A stretch of DNA of 64,000 nucleotides from an uncultured SAR116 cluster alpha proteobacterium (GCA_902558885.1 CACEFQ010000006.1:1-64000); one strand, 5' to 3'. Shown: positions 17,532 to 25,564, counted from the stretch's first letter. The notes: generated by a model not told the origin, from the letters alone. A program made the numbers and translations.

Positions 17532-17652
17532 ACATTTAAGATTGACTATTTAAAAAAAAACAATTAAATTCATTCGATTATTTAGGTGGCCGCTCCCTAG
17601 TAAAAAAAATGGTATGTGCACTTTTTTAATTTGGGGTTTATGGGGTACTAAA

Positions 17653-17922
17653 ATGGCAGAAATTGAAATAAACACAAAAATTTTTAGAAAAGATAATTTA
17701 GATATAGTTTATTCTGTTAGTGGTAAAAAACATTTAAATGGAATCCTTCATTATAAACTAAAATCAGAAAATGCTGGTGAAATTTTTTTAAGTGAACATG
17801 CAGTAAATGATAGATTTGTTACTGAAAATAAACATTGTGCAAAACCAAACAACTCCGTTTCTAGATTATTTAATAAATTAATTAAAAATGGTTATATTAT
17901 AGGAAAATCAAATGAAAAATAA
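17653..17922 (+). CDS. Small protein of unknown function upstream of pal
   Basis: About 89 aa from the ATG at 17653 (an in-frame ATG at 17614 would add 13 hydrophobic/tryptophan-rich residues and is less likely). It is a soluble, charged protein with no motif I know. The last 11 nt overlap the start of pal, so the two should be translated together. It lacks the PilZ, Tol or YbgF features expected next to pal. Its coding reality rests on the tight overlap and the clean frame rather than on homology. Confidence 0.5.
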   Translation: MAEIEINTKIFRKDNLDIVYSVSGKKHLNGILHYKLKSENAGEIFLSEHAVNDRFVTENKHCAKPNNSVSRLFNKLIKNGYIIGKSNEK

Positions 17923-18430
17923 AATTTTAATAGCTACAGCTATTTCTTCTCTTCTATTGCTTTCAGCATGTGAGACTGCCTCACAAAAGGTAGTGAGTGG
18001 TGGTACATCTGCATCAGGTAGTACTTCAACTTCAAGCTCTGTTGATAAAAAGAAAAGTCTATTTGCTGCTGCTAAACAAACCGCAGCTGACAAACTAATT
18101 GCTGTAGGTGATAGGGTATTATTTGACTATGACTCTGCTAAACTAGATTCAAGTGCAAAAATACTTCTTGATGCACAATCAAGATTTTTAAGAGCTAATA
18201 CAGACCTTAATTTTATAATTGAAGGTCATTGTGATGAGCGCGGTACTAGAGAATATAACTTAGCTTTAGGTGAGCAAAGAGCTACAGCAGTAAGAGATTA
18301 TTTGGTTATACAAGGGATAGATCCGGATAGAATAAAAGTTATTTCTTATGGAAAAGAGAAGCCAGCTGTAGTTGGATCAAATACAATGGCTTGGTCTAAA
18401 AATAGACGTGCTGTTACTATTATCGATTAA
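17912..18430 (+). CDS. pal: Peptidoglycan-associated lipoprotein, OmpA-like
   Basis: A 172-aa lipoprotein. The signal peptide ends in the lipobox LLSAC with C20 as the lipidated residue; a Ser/Thr/Gly-rich linker follows (about 30-48). Residues about 65-172 are an OmpA C-terminal domain with VLFDYDSAKLD, IIEGHCDERGTREYNLALGEQRA and YGKEKP, which bind the diaminopimelate of peptidoglycan. This is the Pal arrangement, anchoring the outer membrane to the wall. The usual tolQRAB genes are not next to it; instead an unknown small gene overlaps it by 11 nt and an SDR gene converges on it. Confidence 0.88.
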   Translation: MKNKILIATAISSLLLLSACETASQKVVSGGTSASGSTSTSSSVDKKKSLFAAAKQTAADKLIAVGDRVLFDYDSAKLDSSAKILLDAQSRFLRANTDLNFIIEGHCDERGTREYNLALGEQRATAVRDYLVIQGIDPDRIKVISYGKEKPAVVGSNTMAWSKNRRAVTIID

Positions 18431-18431
18431 A

Positions 18432-19136
18432 TCATTTAAATTTTATCGACTTCTTTAAAGGTGAAAGATTAATTTCATCTACAATAGTATTTCTGTTTAG
18501 TGATAGAATATAAGCTACAGTAGATGAAATATCTTTTATACTTATTACGTTTTCCTGATTATTTCCTGGCTCAAAATTTAAATTTTTAAAAAAATCAGTT
18601 CTAATCATGCCAGGGTTAATTATACTTACTCTTATATTTTTGTTCGCAACATCCTTACTTAATGCCTCAGAAAAACCTCTTAATCCAAATTTTGCAGTAC
18701 AATAAAGGCTTCCATTTTTTGCGCCCAATAACCCTGATTCAGATCCAATAAAAATTATATCTCCAATTTTAATTCTTTTAAAATGAGGTAATAAAAGTTT
18801 GGTTATGACCAAATGTGAGGTTAAATTCGTAGCAATGAAATTATCGATTTGTAATGTTGAAAAATTTTCAAGAGGACCAAAATCACCATAACCTGCATTA
18901 CTTATTAAACAATTAATTTCAGGATGTTTTTTTAAAATTTGTTTTAAAAGTATTTCTAATTTCTGATGAACACTTACATCACAGTCGTATGTTATGTACT
19001 TCTTGTTTTCTAAATTGGATCTATCATGATTTCTAGCTATTCCAATTACCTTTGCACCTAAATCAAGAAGTTTTGAGGTTATTTCATAACCTATTCCACT
19101 TGAACTTCCAGTAACCAAAACACATTTATCTTTCAT
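18432..19136 (-). CDS. Short-chain dehydrogenase/reductase (SDR)
   Basis: A 234-aa SDR with TGSSSGIGYEI (cofactor loop, 9-19), an Arg after strand 2 (IARNHDRSN) that favours NADP(H), SNAGYGD, the catalytic Ser in IGSESGLLG and YCTAKFGLRG (Tyr-x3-Lys). All catalytic residues are present. It is the last gene of the minus-strand run from 22275 and starts 18 nt after the radical-SAM gene. Substrate unknown; the C-terminus is short and lysine-rich. Confidence 0.8.
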   Translation of the reverse strand: MKDKCVLVTGSSSGIGYEITSKLLDLGAKVIGIARNHDRSNLENKKYITYDCDVSVHQKLEILLKQILKKHPEINCLISNAGYGDFGPLENFSTLQIDNFIATNLTSHLVITKLLLPHFKRIKIGDIIFIGSESGLLGAKNGSLYCTAKFGLRGFSEALSKDVANKNIRVSIINPGMIRTDFFKNLNFEPGNNQENVISIKDISSTVAYILSLNRNTIVDEINLSPLKKSIKFK

Positions 19137-19154
19137 AAATAATTACCAATAAAC

Positions 19155-20147
19155 TTAGATAGAACATTTAAATATTTGATCTTCATTTATATACTTTAAT
19201 GATAAGTTTTTACAAAATGAAGTCATTTCTTCCTCTATCTCAATGTCATAGGATATCATTTTATTTTTAAGAGATAATGGAGTAGTAAACAATGATTCAT
19301 GAGGATAAAGTTTAAAAATATCTTTAAACATTCTCTTAGGAAATCTTAATGAGCCAAAACTGACAGAATGTAAATCATTAAGAGAGATTTTGTTATATAT
19401 ATTTTCTAAAAGTTCTTTATATAACTCTTTCCAATTTTTACCATGTATCAATGGATCGAATCTTAAACCTATCTTCCAGCCTTTTGAAGCTAATTCAGAA
19501 ATAACTCGAATACGTTTTGAAATAGAAGGCGCTTTGTAATCCAACGAATTTGACATTAATTCTGGCATAAGACTATAAGCTAAAATAACATTCTGCATAG
19601 GTTTCACTGACAAAAATGGTTCTTTTTGAATACTTTTTGTTCTAAATTCTATTTCAATATGGGGATATGTTCTAAAAATTGATAAAATATGTTTTGCAAA
19701 TCCTGTAACATTCTCAAGTGCAAGTGAGTCACAATCATAACCAGAAAAAAAAGTTACTTTTGAGCCTACATTATCTTCTATAGTTTTTTTAATGGCAATA
19801 TTAAAATCTTCAAAGTTGACAAAGATAACATAATTAGCGGAAGAATACATTCCTTGTAGAAAGCAATATCTACAATCATAAATACAATTATACATGTGTG
19901 AAAAATAAAAATTTTTTGATGAGCCTATTCCAAATCCTTCAGGTGCTGGTAATACAAAACTATTTTTTTTATGAGCCAGAATTAAATTAGGATTAGCTTT
20001 TTGAATTCTAAAATTTTGATTTCTTTTATTAAATATTTCTCCATATTTATTTATCGAAATAATTCGAGAATTTTTAAATTTCTTTAAAATAAATTTTGTT
20101 CTTGGATGATTTTTAATTGCTTCTTCAATATATATTGTTTCAATCAA
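19155..20147 (-). CDS. Radical SAM protein, spore photoproduct lyase (SPL) family
   Basis: A 330-aa radical-SAM enzyme. The [4Fe-4S] motif is C88-x3-C92-x2-C95 within CIYDCRYCFLQ, matching the SPL consensus ending YCYLQ. The downstream barrel contains VTFFSGYDCDSLALE, IEFRTKS and KIGLRFDPLIHG. SPL repairs a thymine dimer in spores of Firmicutes; homologues in non-spore-forming proteobacteria have no settled role. Translation probably starts at TTG 20147, which overlaps the stop of the phosphorylase-like gene (TTGA), so the two are coupled. Confidence 0.8.
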   Translation of the reverse strand: MIETIYIEEAIKNHPRTKFILKKFKNSRIISINKYGEIFNKRNQNFRIQKANPNLILAHKKNSFVLPAPEGFGIGSSKNFYFSHMYNCIYDCRYCFLQGMYSSANYVIFVNFEDFNIAIKKTIEDNVGSKVTFFSGYDCDSLALENVTGFAKHILSIFRTYPHIEIEFRTKSIQKEPFLSVKPMQNVILAYSLMPELMSNSLDYKAPSISKRIRVISELASKGWKIGLRFDPLIHGKNWKELYKELLENIYNKISLNDLHSVSFGSLRFPKRMFKDIFKLYPHESLFTTPLSLKNKMISYDIEIEEEMTSFCKNLSLKYINEDQIFKCSI

Positions 20148-20995
20148 ATTTTACTCCAATTGACTAAATTTTTTTTTATCATTAAATTTAAAACATTAAT
20201 AACAGAATTAGATGTTTCACAAAGTTTGATTTTTTCTTCAATATCTCTTTTATTACAAAAAATTTCAATACGTTTCAACAAAGTTTCAAGCCTATAAGAT
20301 TGTGTTGCTGTAAAATGCCATTTCGATTTAATTACATAAAATAATTCAGGTTTTTCTGTTATTTGAATTTCTTCCTCAGATAGTTTCTCGTAATAAGAAA
20401 TCACATCGATAATCTTCAAAAGATTTTCTTTTATTAAATTACTTATTTTGGACTTATTTATTTCTTTAATATCATTTTTTGGACCATCAGATATTACCTT
20501 CATCAAACAAATAAATTCTTTTGACGACAACTTACTTGCAATATCAAAAAAAGCACTTCCTTCCATATCAATCAATTCATGAGTTGAATAATCTGATATG
20601 GGAACATCAGACGTAAATAAATGCATTTTTGGCAAAGATGTCTTTGGCAATGTTGATGGATACGTACTTTTTTTGCCTTGATAAGTTGAAATTTTATCTA
20701 CTAAATACAAATCTCCATAATTACCCTTATCAGATCCTGCAATTCCTATATTTATCCATGATGTATATTTTGATGCTTTACTATATAAATAAAGATAAGC
20801 AATTGAAGCTGCTGCATTACTTCGACCAATTCCAGATATAATTAACCAATGTGTTTCTTCTTCGTTCTTATAAATTGGGTAAATAGTTTTTTCATTAACT
20901 ACTTTAAGTTTAAAATAATCTAAGATTATTTGAGCCTCTTCCTTTAAAGCCACGACCCATCTAATAGAAGTTTTTTTTATTTTAAAATTATTCAT
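20144..20995 (-). CDS. Nucleoside phosphorylase/nucleosidase-like protein
   Basis: A 283-aa protein. The first 180 residues match the purine nucleoside phosphorylase / MTA-SAH nucleosidase fold: VALKEEAQ (15-22), SGIGRSNAAAS (54-64), NIGIAGS (82-88), the catalytic MEG (M144-E145-G146) and VISD with D170. So the base- and ribose-binding residues of the family seem kept. About 100 C-terminal residues are a helical extension not found in Pfs/MTAN. It overlaps the GT2 gene upstream by 8 nt and the SPL gene downstream by 4 nt. The substrate is unknown; coupling to a radical-SAM enzyme suggests a modified nucleoside or an adenosyl adduct. Confidence 0.7.
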   Translation of the reverse strand: MNNFKIKKTSIRWVVALKEEAQIILDYFKLKVVNEKTIYPIYKNEEETHWLIISGIGRSNAAASIAYLYLYSKASKYTSWINIGIAGSDKGNYGDLYLVDKISTYQGKKSTYPSTLPKTSLPKMHLFTSDVPISDYSTHELIDMEGSAFFDIASKLSSKEFICLMKVISDGPKNDIKEINKSKISNLIKENLLKIIDVISYYEKLSEEEIQITEKPELFYVIKSKWHFTATQSYRLETLLKRIEIFCNKRDIEEKIKLCETSNSVINVLNLMIKKNLVNWSKI

Positions 20996-21857
20996 TTTTA
21001 TATTTATCTAATTCCAATGACCAATAATTCAATTTCTCCGAATATTTTTTGTAGATGTCTTCATTATCTCTTTTTTTTGCGCCATTTGACATAATAGATA
21101 ATTTATTAATTAATATATTGAGAACACTTTTTTTTTGCTCTGAGGTAAAACAATTATTTTTTAAATTTTTTTCAAGAGATTTAATTCTAAATCTATCCAT
21201 TCCCCAATATTTTTTTGAAAGTTGATCATCATGTCCTCCATATTTTATTACCAATGGCTTATCTAAAAAACCAACCTCTTCTTTTGCTGTTATTCTTATC
21301 CACATATCATAATCTTCACAAACTTCTAAACCTTCATCAAAAAAACCATAATCATCAAAAATTTCTTTTTTAATAAAAGCACTGCTGGGAGAAATACAAC
21401 AAAGTTCAAGAGATTTTTGAAATATATCTCCTCCTGATTTTTGATGTTTTTTTAATTGATTTTGAAATTTATTATTTTTATACCAAATTTCATTTGTATG
21501 AATAAGCCTATATTTTTTGTTGATATTATTTGTAAAAAAGAGTTGTTTTTCTAATTTTTGTGGTTCCCAAGCATCATCAGAATCTAAAAAAGCAATCCAT
21601 GATGAGTGACAATTTTTTATTCCTAGGTTTCTAGCAATACTTACCCCTTTTCTTTTCTCATTAATGTATGTTATTTCAGGAAATAATGATGGTATCACTT
21701 CATACGTATTATCTGTTGAACCATTATCAACAATAATAATTTCTCTAACACAAATAGTTTGGTTTAAAACAGAACTTATAGCTCTTTTTAGCAATTCGCA
21801 TCTGTTATATGTGGGTATTACAACAGATATATCAGCAACATTTAGAACATTTGACAT
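20988..21857 (-). CDS. Glycosyltransferase family 2 (GT2)
   Basis: About 289 aa. A GT-A domain fills the first 200 residues: VVIPTYNRCELLKRAISSVLNQT, IIVDNGSTDNT, and the metal-binding FLDSDDAW; CEDYDMWIRI follows with the likely catalytic Asp region. It transfers sugar from an NDP-sugar to an unknown acceptor. I prefer the ATG at 21857; a TTG at 21890 would overlap the GFA gene by 17 nt. Its 3' end overlaps the phosphorylase-like gene by 8 nt. Confidence 0.8.
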   Translation of the reverse strand: MSNVLNVADISVVIPTYNRCELLKRAISSVLNQTICVREIIIVDNGSTDNTYEVIPSLFPEITYINEKRKGVSIARNLGIKNCHSSWIAFLDSDDAWEPQKLEKQLFFTNNINKKYRLIHTNEIWYKNNKFQNQLKKHQKSGGDIFQKSLELCCISPSSAFIKKEIFDDYGFFDEGLEVCEDYDMWIRITAKEEVGFLDKPLVIKYGGHDDQLSKKYWGMDRFRIKSLEKNLKNNCFTSEQKKSVLNILINKLSIMSNGAKKRDNEDIYKKYSEKLNYWSLELDKYKNE

Positions 21858-21873
21858 TAACAAAATTTTTGTT

Positions 21874-22275
21874 TTAAGGCCTTTTATCAAAACACTTTAA
21901 ATTATCATCTATATGATGAAATTTTTGTTTATCAATTGTAAAAATTGCTATTTTAGGATCAAAAATTGATGGGTCATCAAACGTACCAACTTTCAAAATA
22001 ATGGATTCTGGTCTCATTGGACTTCTTGTACCAATTGCAGTCCCACATTTATTACAAAAAAGTCTAGTAACAGCATTATCTAGATCACTTCTTTTAAACT
22101 CTTTTGGTTTTCCACTAACAAATTTAAACCCTTCAAGTGGCATTATCACAATAACGTTAGGATTGCCACCAGTTATATATTGGCATTCTCTACAATAACA
22201 TTGAATAGAGGCTTGGACTTCTCCTTTGGATTCATATCGTATTTCACTACAGTAACATCCTCCTTTTATACTCAT
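21874..22275 (-). CDS. GFA family zinc protein (CENP-V/GFA domain)
   Basis: A 133-aa protein with the GFA/Mss4-like zinc pattern: GGCYCSEIRYE (C7, C9), CYCRECQ and FCNKCGT, which together hold two zinc ions. The family is named for glutathione-dependent formaldehyde-activating enzyme, but enzymatic action of most members is doubtful. AGGAGG 9 nt before the ATG gives a strong start. It is the first gene of a closely spaced minus-strand run. Confidence 0.85.
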   Translation of the reverse strand: MSIKGGCYCSEIRYESKGEVQASIQCYCRECQYITGGNPNVIVIMPLEGFKFVSGKPKEFKRSDLDNAVTRLFCNKCGTAIGTRSPMRPESIILKVGTFDDPSIFDPKIAIFTIDKQKFHHIDDNLKCFDKRP

Positions 22276-22308
22276 AATAACTATCCTCCTAACTTTATGT
22301 TCTCAAAA

Positions 22309-22629
22309 TTATATTTTAATAACTTCTAAGACTTCAACTGTTTCTTGGTCATACTTTATTTTTGGATCGTTATAATCATGGGGTAATTTTGTCAGCTTTT
22401 CAATTGGTAAAGTATCAACCCAAAGTAAAAAGTTAATTTCAACATTTGCAACATTATTAAAAGGTAATTTATTTTCAATTTTAAATTGATCATTAAAAAC
22501 TATATTATCTTCTTTAATTTCTCTAAATGATCCTTTGTTTGGATCATTACCGTAAAATGTAACTTCAAATCTTACATTCCAATCATTTCTATTTGAGTAC
22601 TTCACTTTAGAACAATTATTAGCTTTCAA
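22309..22629 (-). CDS. Small protein of unknown function
   Basis: About 106 aa from a TTG at 22629 that overlaps the preceding gene by 11 nt; a GTG at 22605 is an alternative start. It is soluble with alternating hydrophobic residues (WNVRFEVTFYGN, VANVEINFLLWVD), suggesting a small beta-rich domain. I do not recognise a family. It lies 33 nt before the GFA gene and could be in one transcript with it. Confidence 0.5.
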   Translation of the reverse strand: MKANNCSKVKYSNRNDWNVRFEVTFYGNDPNKGSFREIKEDNIVFNDQFKIENKLPFNNVANVEINFLLWVDTLPIEKLTKLPHDYNDPKIKYDQETVEVLEVIKI

Positions 22630-22843
22630 CTTTTATTTTTTGTTTTTTTTCAGTAGACCGTGCTAAAGCTGGAGCTGGGATGTCTTCTGTGATTTCAGCT
22701 TTATGACAATTTAAAAGATTTATAACCTCTTCTGCTTTTTCTCTTCTACTCCATGTATGTACCACATGATCTTCTAAGTCTTTATAAAGAAACCAATCTT
22801 TTTCACTTTTGGACAACCATATTTTTATTGCATAAACTGACAT
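22619..22843 (-). CDS. Small protein of unknown function
   Basis: About 74 aa beginning MSVYAIKIWLSKSEKDWFL. The ATG at 22843 has GGAG 6 nt upstream, so it is preferred over the TTG at 22855. The first 60 residues look like a compact alpha/beta domain, then a proline- and lysine-rich tail. It seems paired with the next small gene by an 11-nt overlap. No family recognised. Confidence 0.5.
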   Translation of the reverse strand: MSVYAIKIWLSKSEKDWFLYKDLEDHVVHTWSRREKAEEVINLLNCHKAEITEDIPAPALARSTEKKQKIKVES

Positions 22844-23112
22844 TAAAAACTCCAAACTTTATAATTAACCATTCTAAAATAATACGTCAATAAACACGTT
22901 TTATGTAGTATTATATGAACTTTTAATGATAATTAAATTATTCTATTATGATACAATGAAACATTTCAGAGTTTTATGTTAATTTATATTTAAGCCATTC
23001 TATGAATAAAAGTACAAAAATAATAATTGGTCCAGTGGTAAACCTATATAATCAAAGTTATATTTCAATTAGCAGTAATTAATTTATTTAAATTACTTTA
23101 AAAAAAATATTT

Positions 23113-23502
23113 TTAATATTTGGAATATGATTTTTCTTCAATAATTTTAGATCCAAAAGTTTTATTTATGTTTCTTTTGATTCTTGAACGTTCATCGTTA
23201 GTGAAGTAAACATTTCGAGCCAGTTCAATAAATTCTTCGTCAAATTTTTTACTTCTTTCTTTATCCCTAATTTTATCTTCTACATCCCAAAGTTGTTGAT
23301 TAATTTTTTTAAGATCATTAAAAAGACCTCTTGCAATTTTATCTTCTAAAAAATTATTATTATAAATTTTATTTAGTTGTTTATGCTCTGTTTTAACGTT
23401 CTTTAAAGCATTTTTTTCTTGAAGATTTTCTATTTTTATCTCAAGAATTGTAATTTTATCAAACAACTCTCCCCAAGAGATTGGTATTAATGGTATCTTC
23501 AT
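23113..23502 (-). CDS. DUF6165 family protein
   Basis: A 129-aa protein beginning IPISWGELFDKITILEIK and continuing as long charged helices (about 20-50 and 60-95), which is the pattern of DUF6165. Members are usually beside TPR proteins with a C-terminal glycosyltransferase-like domain, as here. The gene is coupled to the TPR gene by an ATGA overlap (23499-23502). The function is unknown; a partner role in glycan transfer is an inference from the pairing. Confidence 0.75.
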   Translation of the reverse strand: MKIPLIPISWGELFDKITILEIKIENLQEKNALKNVKTEHKQLNKIYNNNFLEDKIARGLFNDLKKINQQLWDVEDKIRDKERSKKFDEEFIELARNVYFTNDERSRIKRNINKTFGSKIIEEKSYSKY

Positions 23503-25187
23503 TTAATTCTCTTCTTTTGTGTTATGAGCAATTCTAAGTCTTTTTTGATTGACTCAAAAACATAGTTCCAATTTTCTGTTTCTCTTTGGCGATATAACTT
23601 CATATTTGGGTACCAAGGACTATCATTTTTCTCCAACATCCATCTCCAATCTGGAATTTTTTTAAGCGCAACCCAAGTAGGACAACCTAATGCTCCAGCC
23701 AAATGAGCTATCACAGTATCAGAGGTTATAATTAAGTCACAATTCATCATAATTGCAGCTGTATCCTCGAATGCGTTTTCTGCAGCATCAAAATCATCAC
23801 CTAAGGTTGTTAAATCAAAGCTAATATCTTTAATTTGATTTTCACCTTCACCTTTATGAAGACTTATAAGTTCTATATTTGGTAACTTAGATATATCTTT
23901 CAATAATTTTAGAGCAAAAGATCTACCAAAATCAATTTTTTTCTTGCTTCCCTGCCAACATATACCAATTTTAAAAATATCTTTTGTTAAACGTTCACTC
24001 CAAAACTTAATTTTTTCTTGATCAGCATAAAGATATGAAGTCATCGACGGTATAGTATTTAGATCAGTCTTAAACAAATAGGGAAGACTCATAAGTGGTG
24101 TTTCAAAATCGATATTATTGTAGTCTGGATCACTCTCAACAAGAATTATTTCCTCATCTAATGTTTTTAAAAGAGCATGCATCTTTTTTTTAACTCTGAA
24201 AGTTACTTCAGCTCCTCTTTTCTTTAATAAAAGTAAATATCTAGCAAATTGTATAATATCTCCTAGGCCTTGCTCTTCATAAACAAAAATATTTTTTCCC
24301 AAAACAGACTTTTTTCCATTCCATATCAAATTTTTTCTTGGAGTTCTAGCAATAAATCTCTTCTCTCTTAGTCTCCATTCATATAGTTTAAAACCGTTTT
24401 CTAAATCTCCTCTTAAATTATAAGAAAATGATAAACTATAATAAGCTTCAGCATAATCTGGTTTTAATATGATTGCCTTATTACAAGCTTCTATAGCTTC
24501 AGAAATTTTACCTTGATCTCTAAGTACAGCTCCTAAATTATTATAGGCTTCAGCATAATCTGGTTTTAATATGATTGCCTTATTACAAACTTCTATAGCT
24601 TCAGAAATTTTACCTTGATCTCTAAGTATAGCTCCTAAATTATTATAAGCTTCAGCATAATCTGGTTTTAATATGATTGCCTTATTACAAGCTTCTATAG
24701 CTTCAGAAATTTTACCTTGATCTCTAAGTATAGCTCCTAAGTTATTATAAGCCTCAGCATAATCTGATTTTAATAATATTGCCTTATTACAAGCCTCTAT
24801 AGCTTCATTGTTCTTTCCTTGTTCAGAAAGCAAGGCAGCCAAGTTATTGTAAAATAAAGCGTTACCAGGTTTATTTAATATTGCTTTTTCATAAGCTTCT
24901 ATTGCACTATCAAGTTTTCCTTGATCTCTTAATACAAGACCTAAGTTATTGTAAGCATGTTCATATTTTGGGTTTATTGAGATTGCTTTTTTGTAAGACA
25001 TTATTGCATAATCATATTTTTGTATTTCATATGCTGCTACACCAAGTAAGTTCCATATAATAAAAGAGTTTGGATAATTTTGAACAATATTTTCAGCATG
25101 TTCGAAAACAAGCGAATATTTACCTTTAACTAAAAGGCTTTTTAATTGATCAATTTCCTCTTGTGGTGGATTTTGCTTTATATTCAT
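23499..25187 (-). CDS. TPR protein with GT9/SPINDLY-like C-terminal domain
   Basis: A 562-aa cytoplasmic protein. About seven TPRs fill residues 30-270; three consecutive 34-aa units (DYAEAYNNLGA plus LRDQGKISEAIE) are almost identical. The C-terminal 290 residues look like a GT-B fold: KNIFVYEEQGLGDIIQFARYL, KIGICWQGS, and DLIITSDTVIAHLAGALGCPTWV, as in heptosyltransferase-like (GT9) proteins fused to TPRs. It probably moves a sugar onto protein or a surface glycan. The ATG overlaps the stop of a short degraded reading frame upstream. Confidence 0.8.
   Translation of the reverse strand: MNIKQNPPQEEIDQLKSLLVKGKYSLVFEHAENIVQNYPNSFIIWNLLGVAAYEIQKYDYAIMSYKKAISINPKYEHAYNNLGLVLRDQGKLDSAIEAYEKAILNKPGNALFYNNLAALLSEQGKNNEAIEACNKAILLKSDYAEAYNNLGAILRDQGKISEAIEACNKAIILKPDYAEAYNNLGAILRDQGKISEAIEVCNKAIILKPDYAEAYNNLGAVLRDQGKISEAIEACNKAIILKPDYAEAYYSLSFSYNLRGDLENGFKLYEWRLREKRFIARTPRKNLIWNGKKSVLGKNIFVYEEQGLGDIIQFARYLLLLKKRGAEVTFRVKKKMHALLKTLDEEIILVESDPDYNNIDFETPLMSLPYLFKTDLNTIPSMTSYLYADQEKIKFWSERLTKDIFKIGICWQGSKKKIDFGRSFALKLLKDISKLPNIELISLHKGEGENQIKDISFDLTTLGDDFDAAENAFEDTAAIMMNCDLIITSDTVIAHLAGALGCPTWVALKKIPDWRWMLEKNDSPWYPNMKLYRQRETENWNYVFESIKKDLELLITQKKRIK
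24445..24852 (-). repeat. Four 102-bp tandem repeat units inside the TPR gene
   Basis: Units begin at 24445, 24547, 24649 and 24751. The first three differ at only a few positions; the fourth (24751-24852) has diverged more. Each unit encodes one 34-aa TPR. Near-identity in DNA, not only in protein, points to recent duplication or ongoing unequal recombination. Confidence 0.85.
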
Positions 25188-25345
25188 TTATAAGCTTTGT
25201 CATCAGATCTTTTAATCATTGCTTTTCTTTTACCTTTTGATGCAACTTTGAATAATTCATGTAGTTGTTCAATAATTTTGTCTTTTTATTGTCATCAACT
25301 TCAATTACATTAGTATTTTATTTTTGCATTTTCTACAGACATTTT
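25185..25345 (-). pseudogene. Possible decayed short reading frame upstream of the TPR gene
   Basis: On the minus strand an ATG near 25344 opens MSVENAKIKY, then meets a stop. Further on, the same frame reopens as KDKIIEQLHELFKVASKGKRK and ends in a TGA that overlaps the ATG of the TPR gene. Between them, a shifted frame reads NVIEVDDNKK. Two compensating single-base shifts next to A-runs would join these into about 53 residues. It may be a frame-shifted small gene, an assembly error, or chance in AT-rich DNA. Confidence 0.25.
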
Positions 25346-25395
25346 TCTCAAAGAAAACCTCAGCCACAAATACAGCTTAAATTTTATTTTTAAAG

Positions 25396-25481
25396 CTTAG
25401 AATAACTAGGCATTTCTTGGGTGGTGTAGAAGTGCAGATAATTTTCCCTAAAGTTTGTTCCTACCCATTTCAATCTCTAAG
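25396..25481. other. Nested inverted repeats, possible structured RNA
   Basis: CTTAGA (25396-25401) pairs with TCTAAG (25476-25481), and inside it TGGGTGG (25418-25424) pairs with CCTACCCA (25460-25467) with one bulged base. On the minus strand the element would lie in RNA read from the tRNA-Met towards the TPR gene. The GC-rich inner stem stands out in a non-coding region of low GC. I cannot match it to a known riboswitch, 6S or SRP RNA. Confidence 0.3.
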
Positions 25482-25544
25482 TCACAATTGCTTTGACTTT
25501 TCAAAATATCCTGAGATTCTAAAATTATAAAAAGTTAGGTGTAG

Positions 25545-25559
25545 CCTTTTATTCAAAGG
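25545..25559 (-). terminator. Weak hairpin just after tRNA-Met
   Basis: CCTTT and AAAGG form a 5-bp stem around a 5-nt loop, 6 nt downstream of the tRNA CCA end on the minus strand. A run of five T follows 11 nt later. This is a poor rho-independent terminator and may be only a processing structure. Confidence 0.25.
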
Positions 25560-25564
25560 TTTAT

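Noticed and set aside
24445-24852. Regular repeats that might look like a CRISPR array
   Set aside because: The 102-bp units are contiguous, in frame and encode 34-aa TPRs; there are no spacers.
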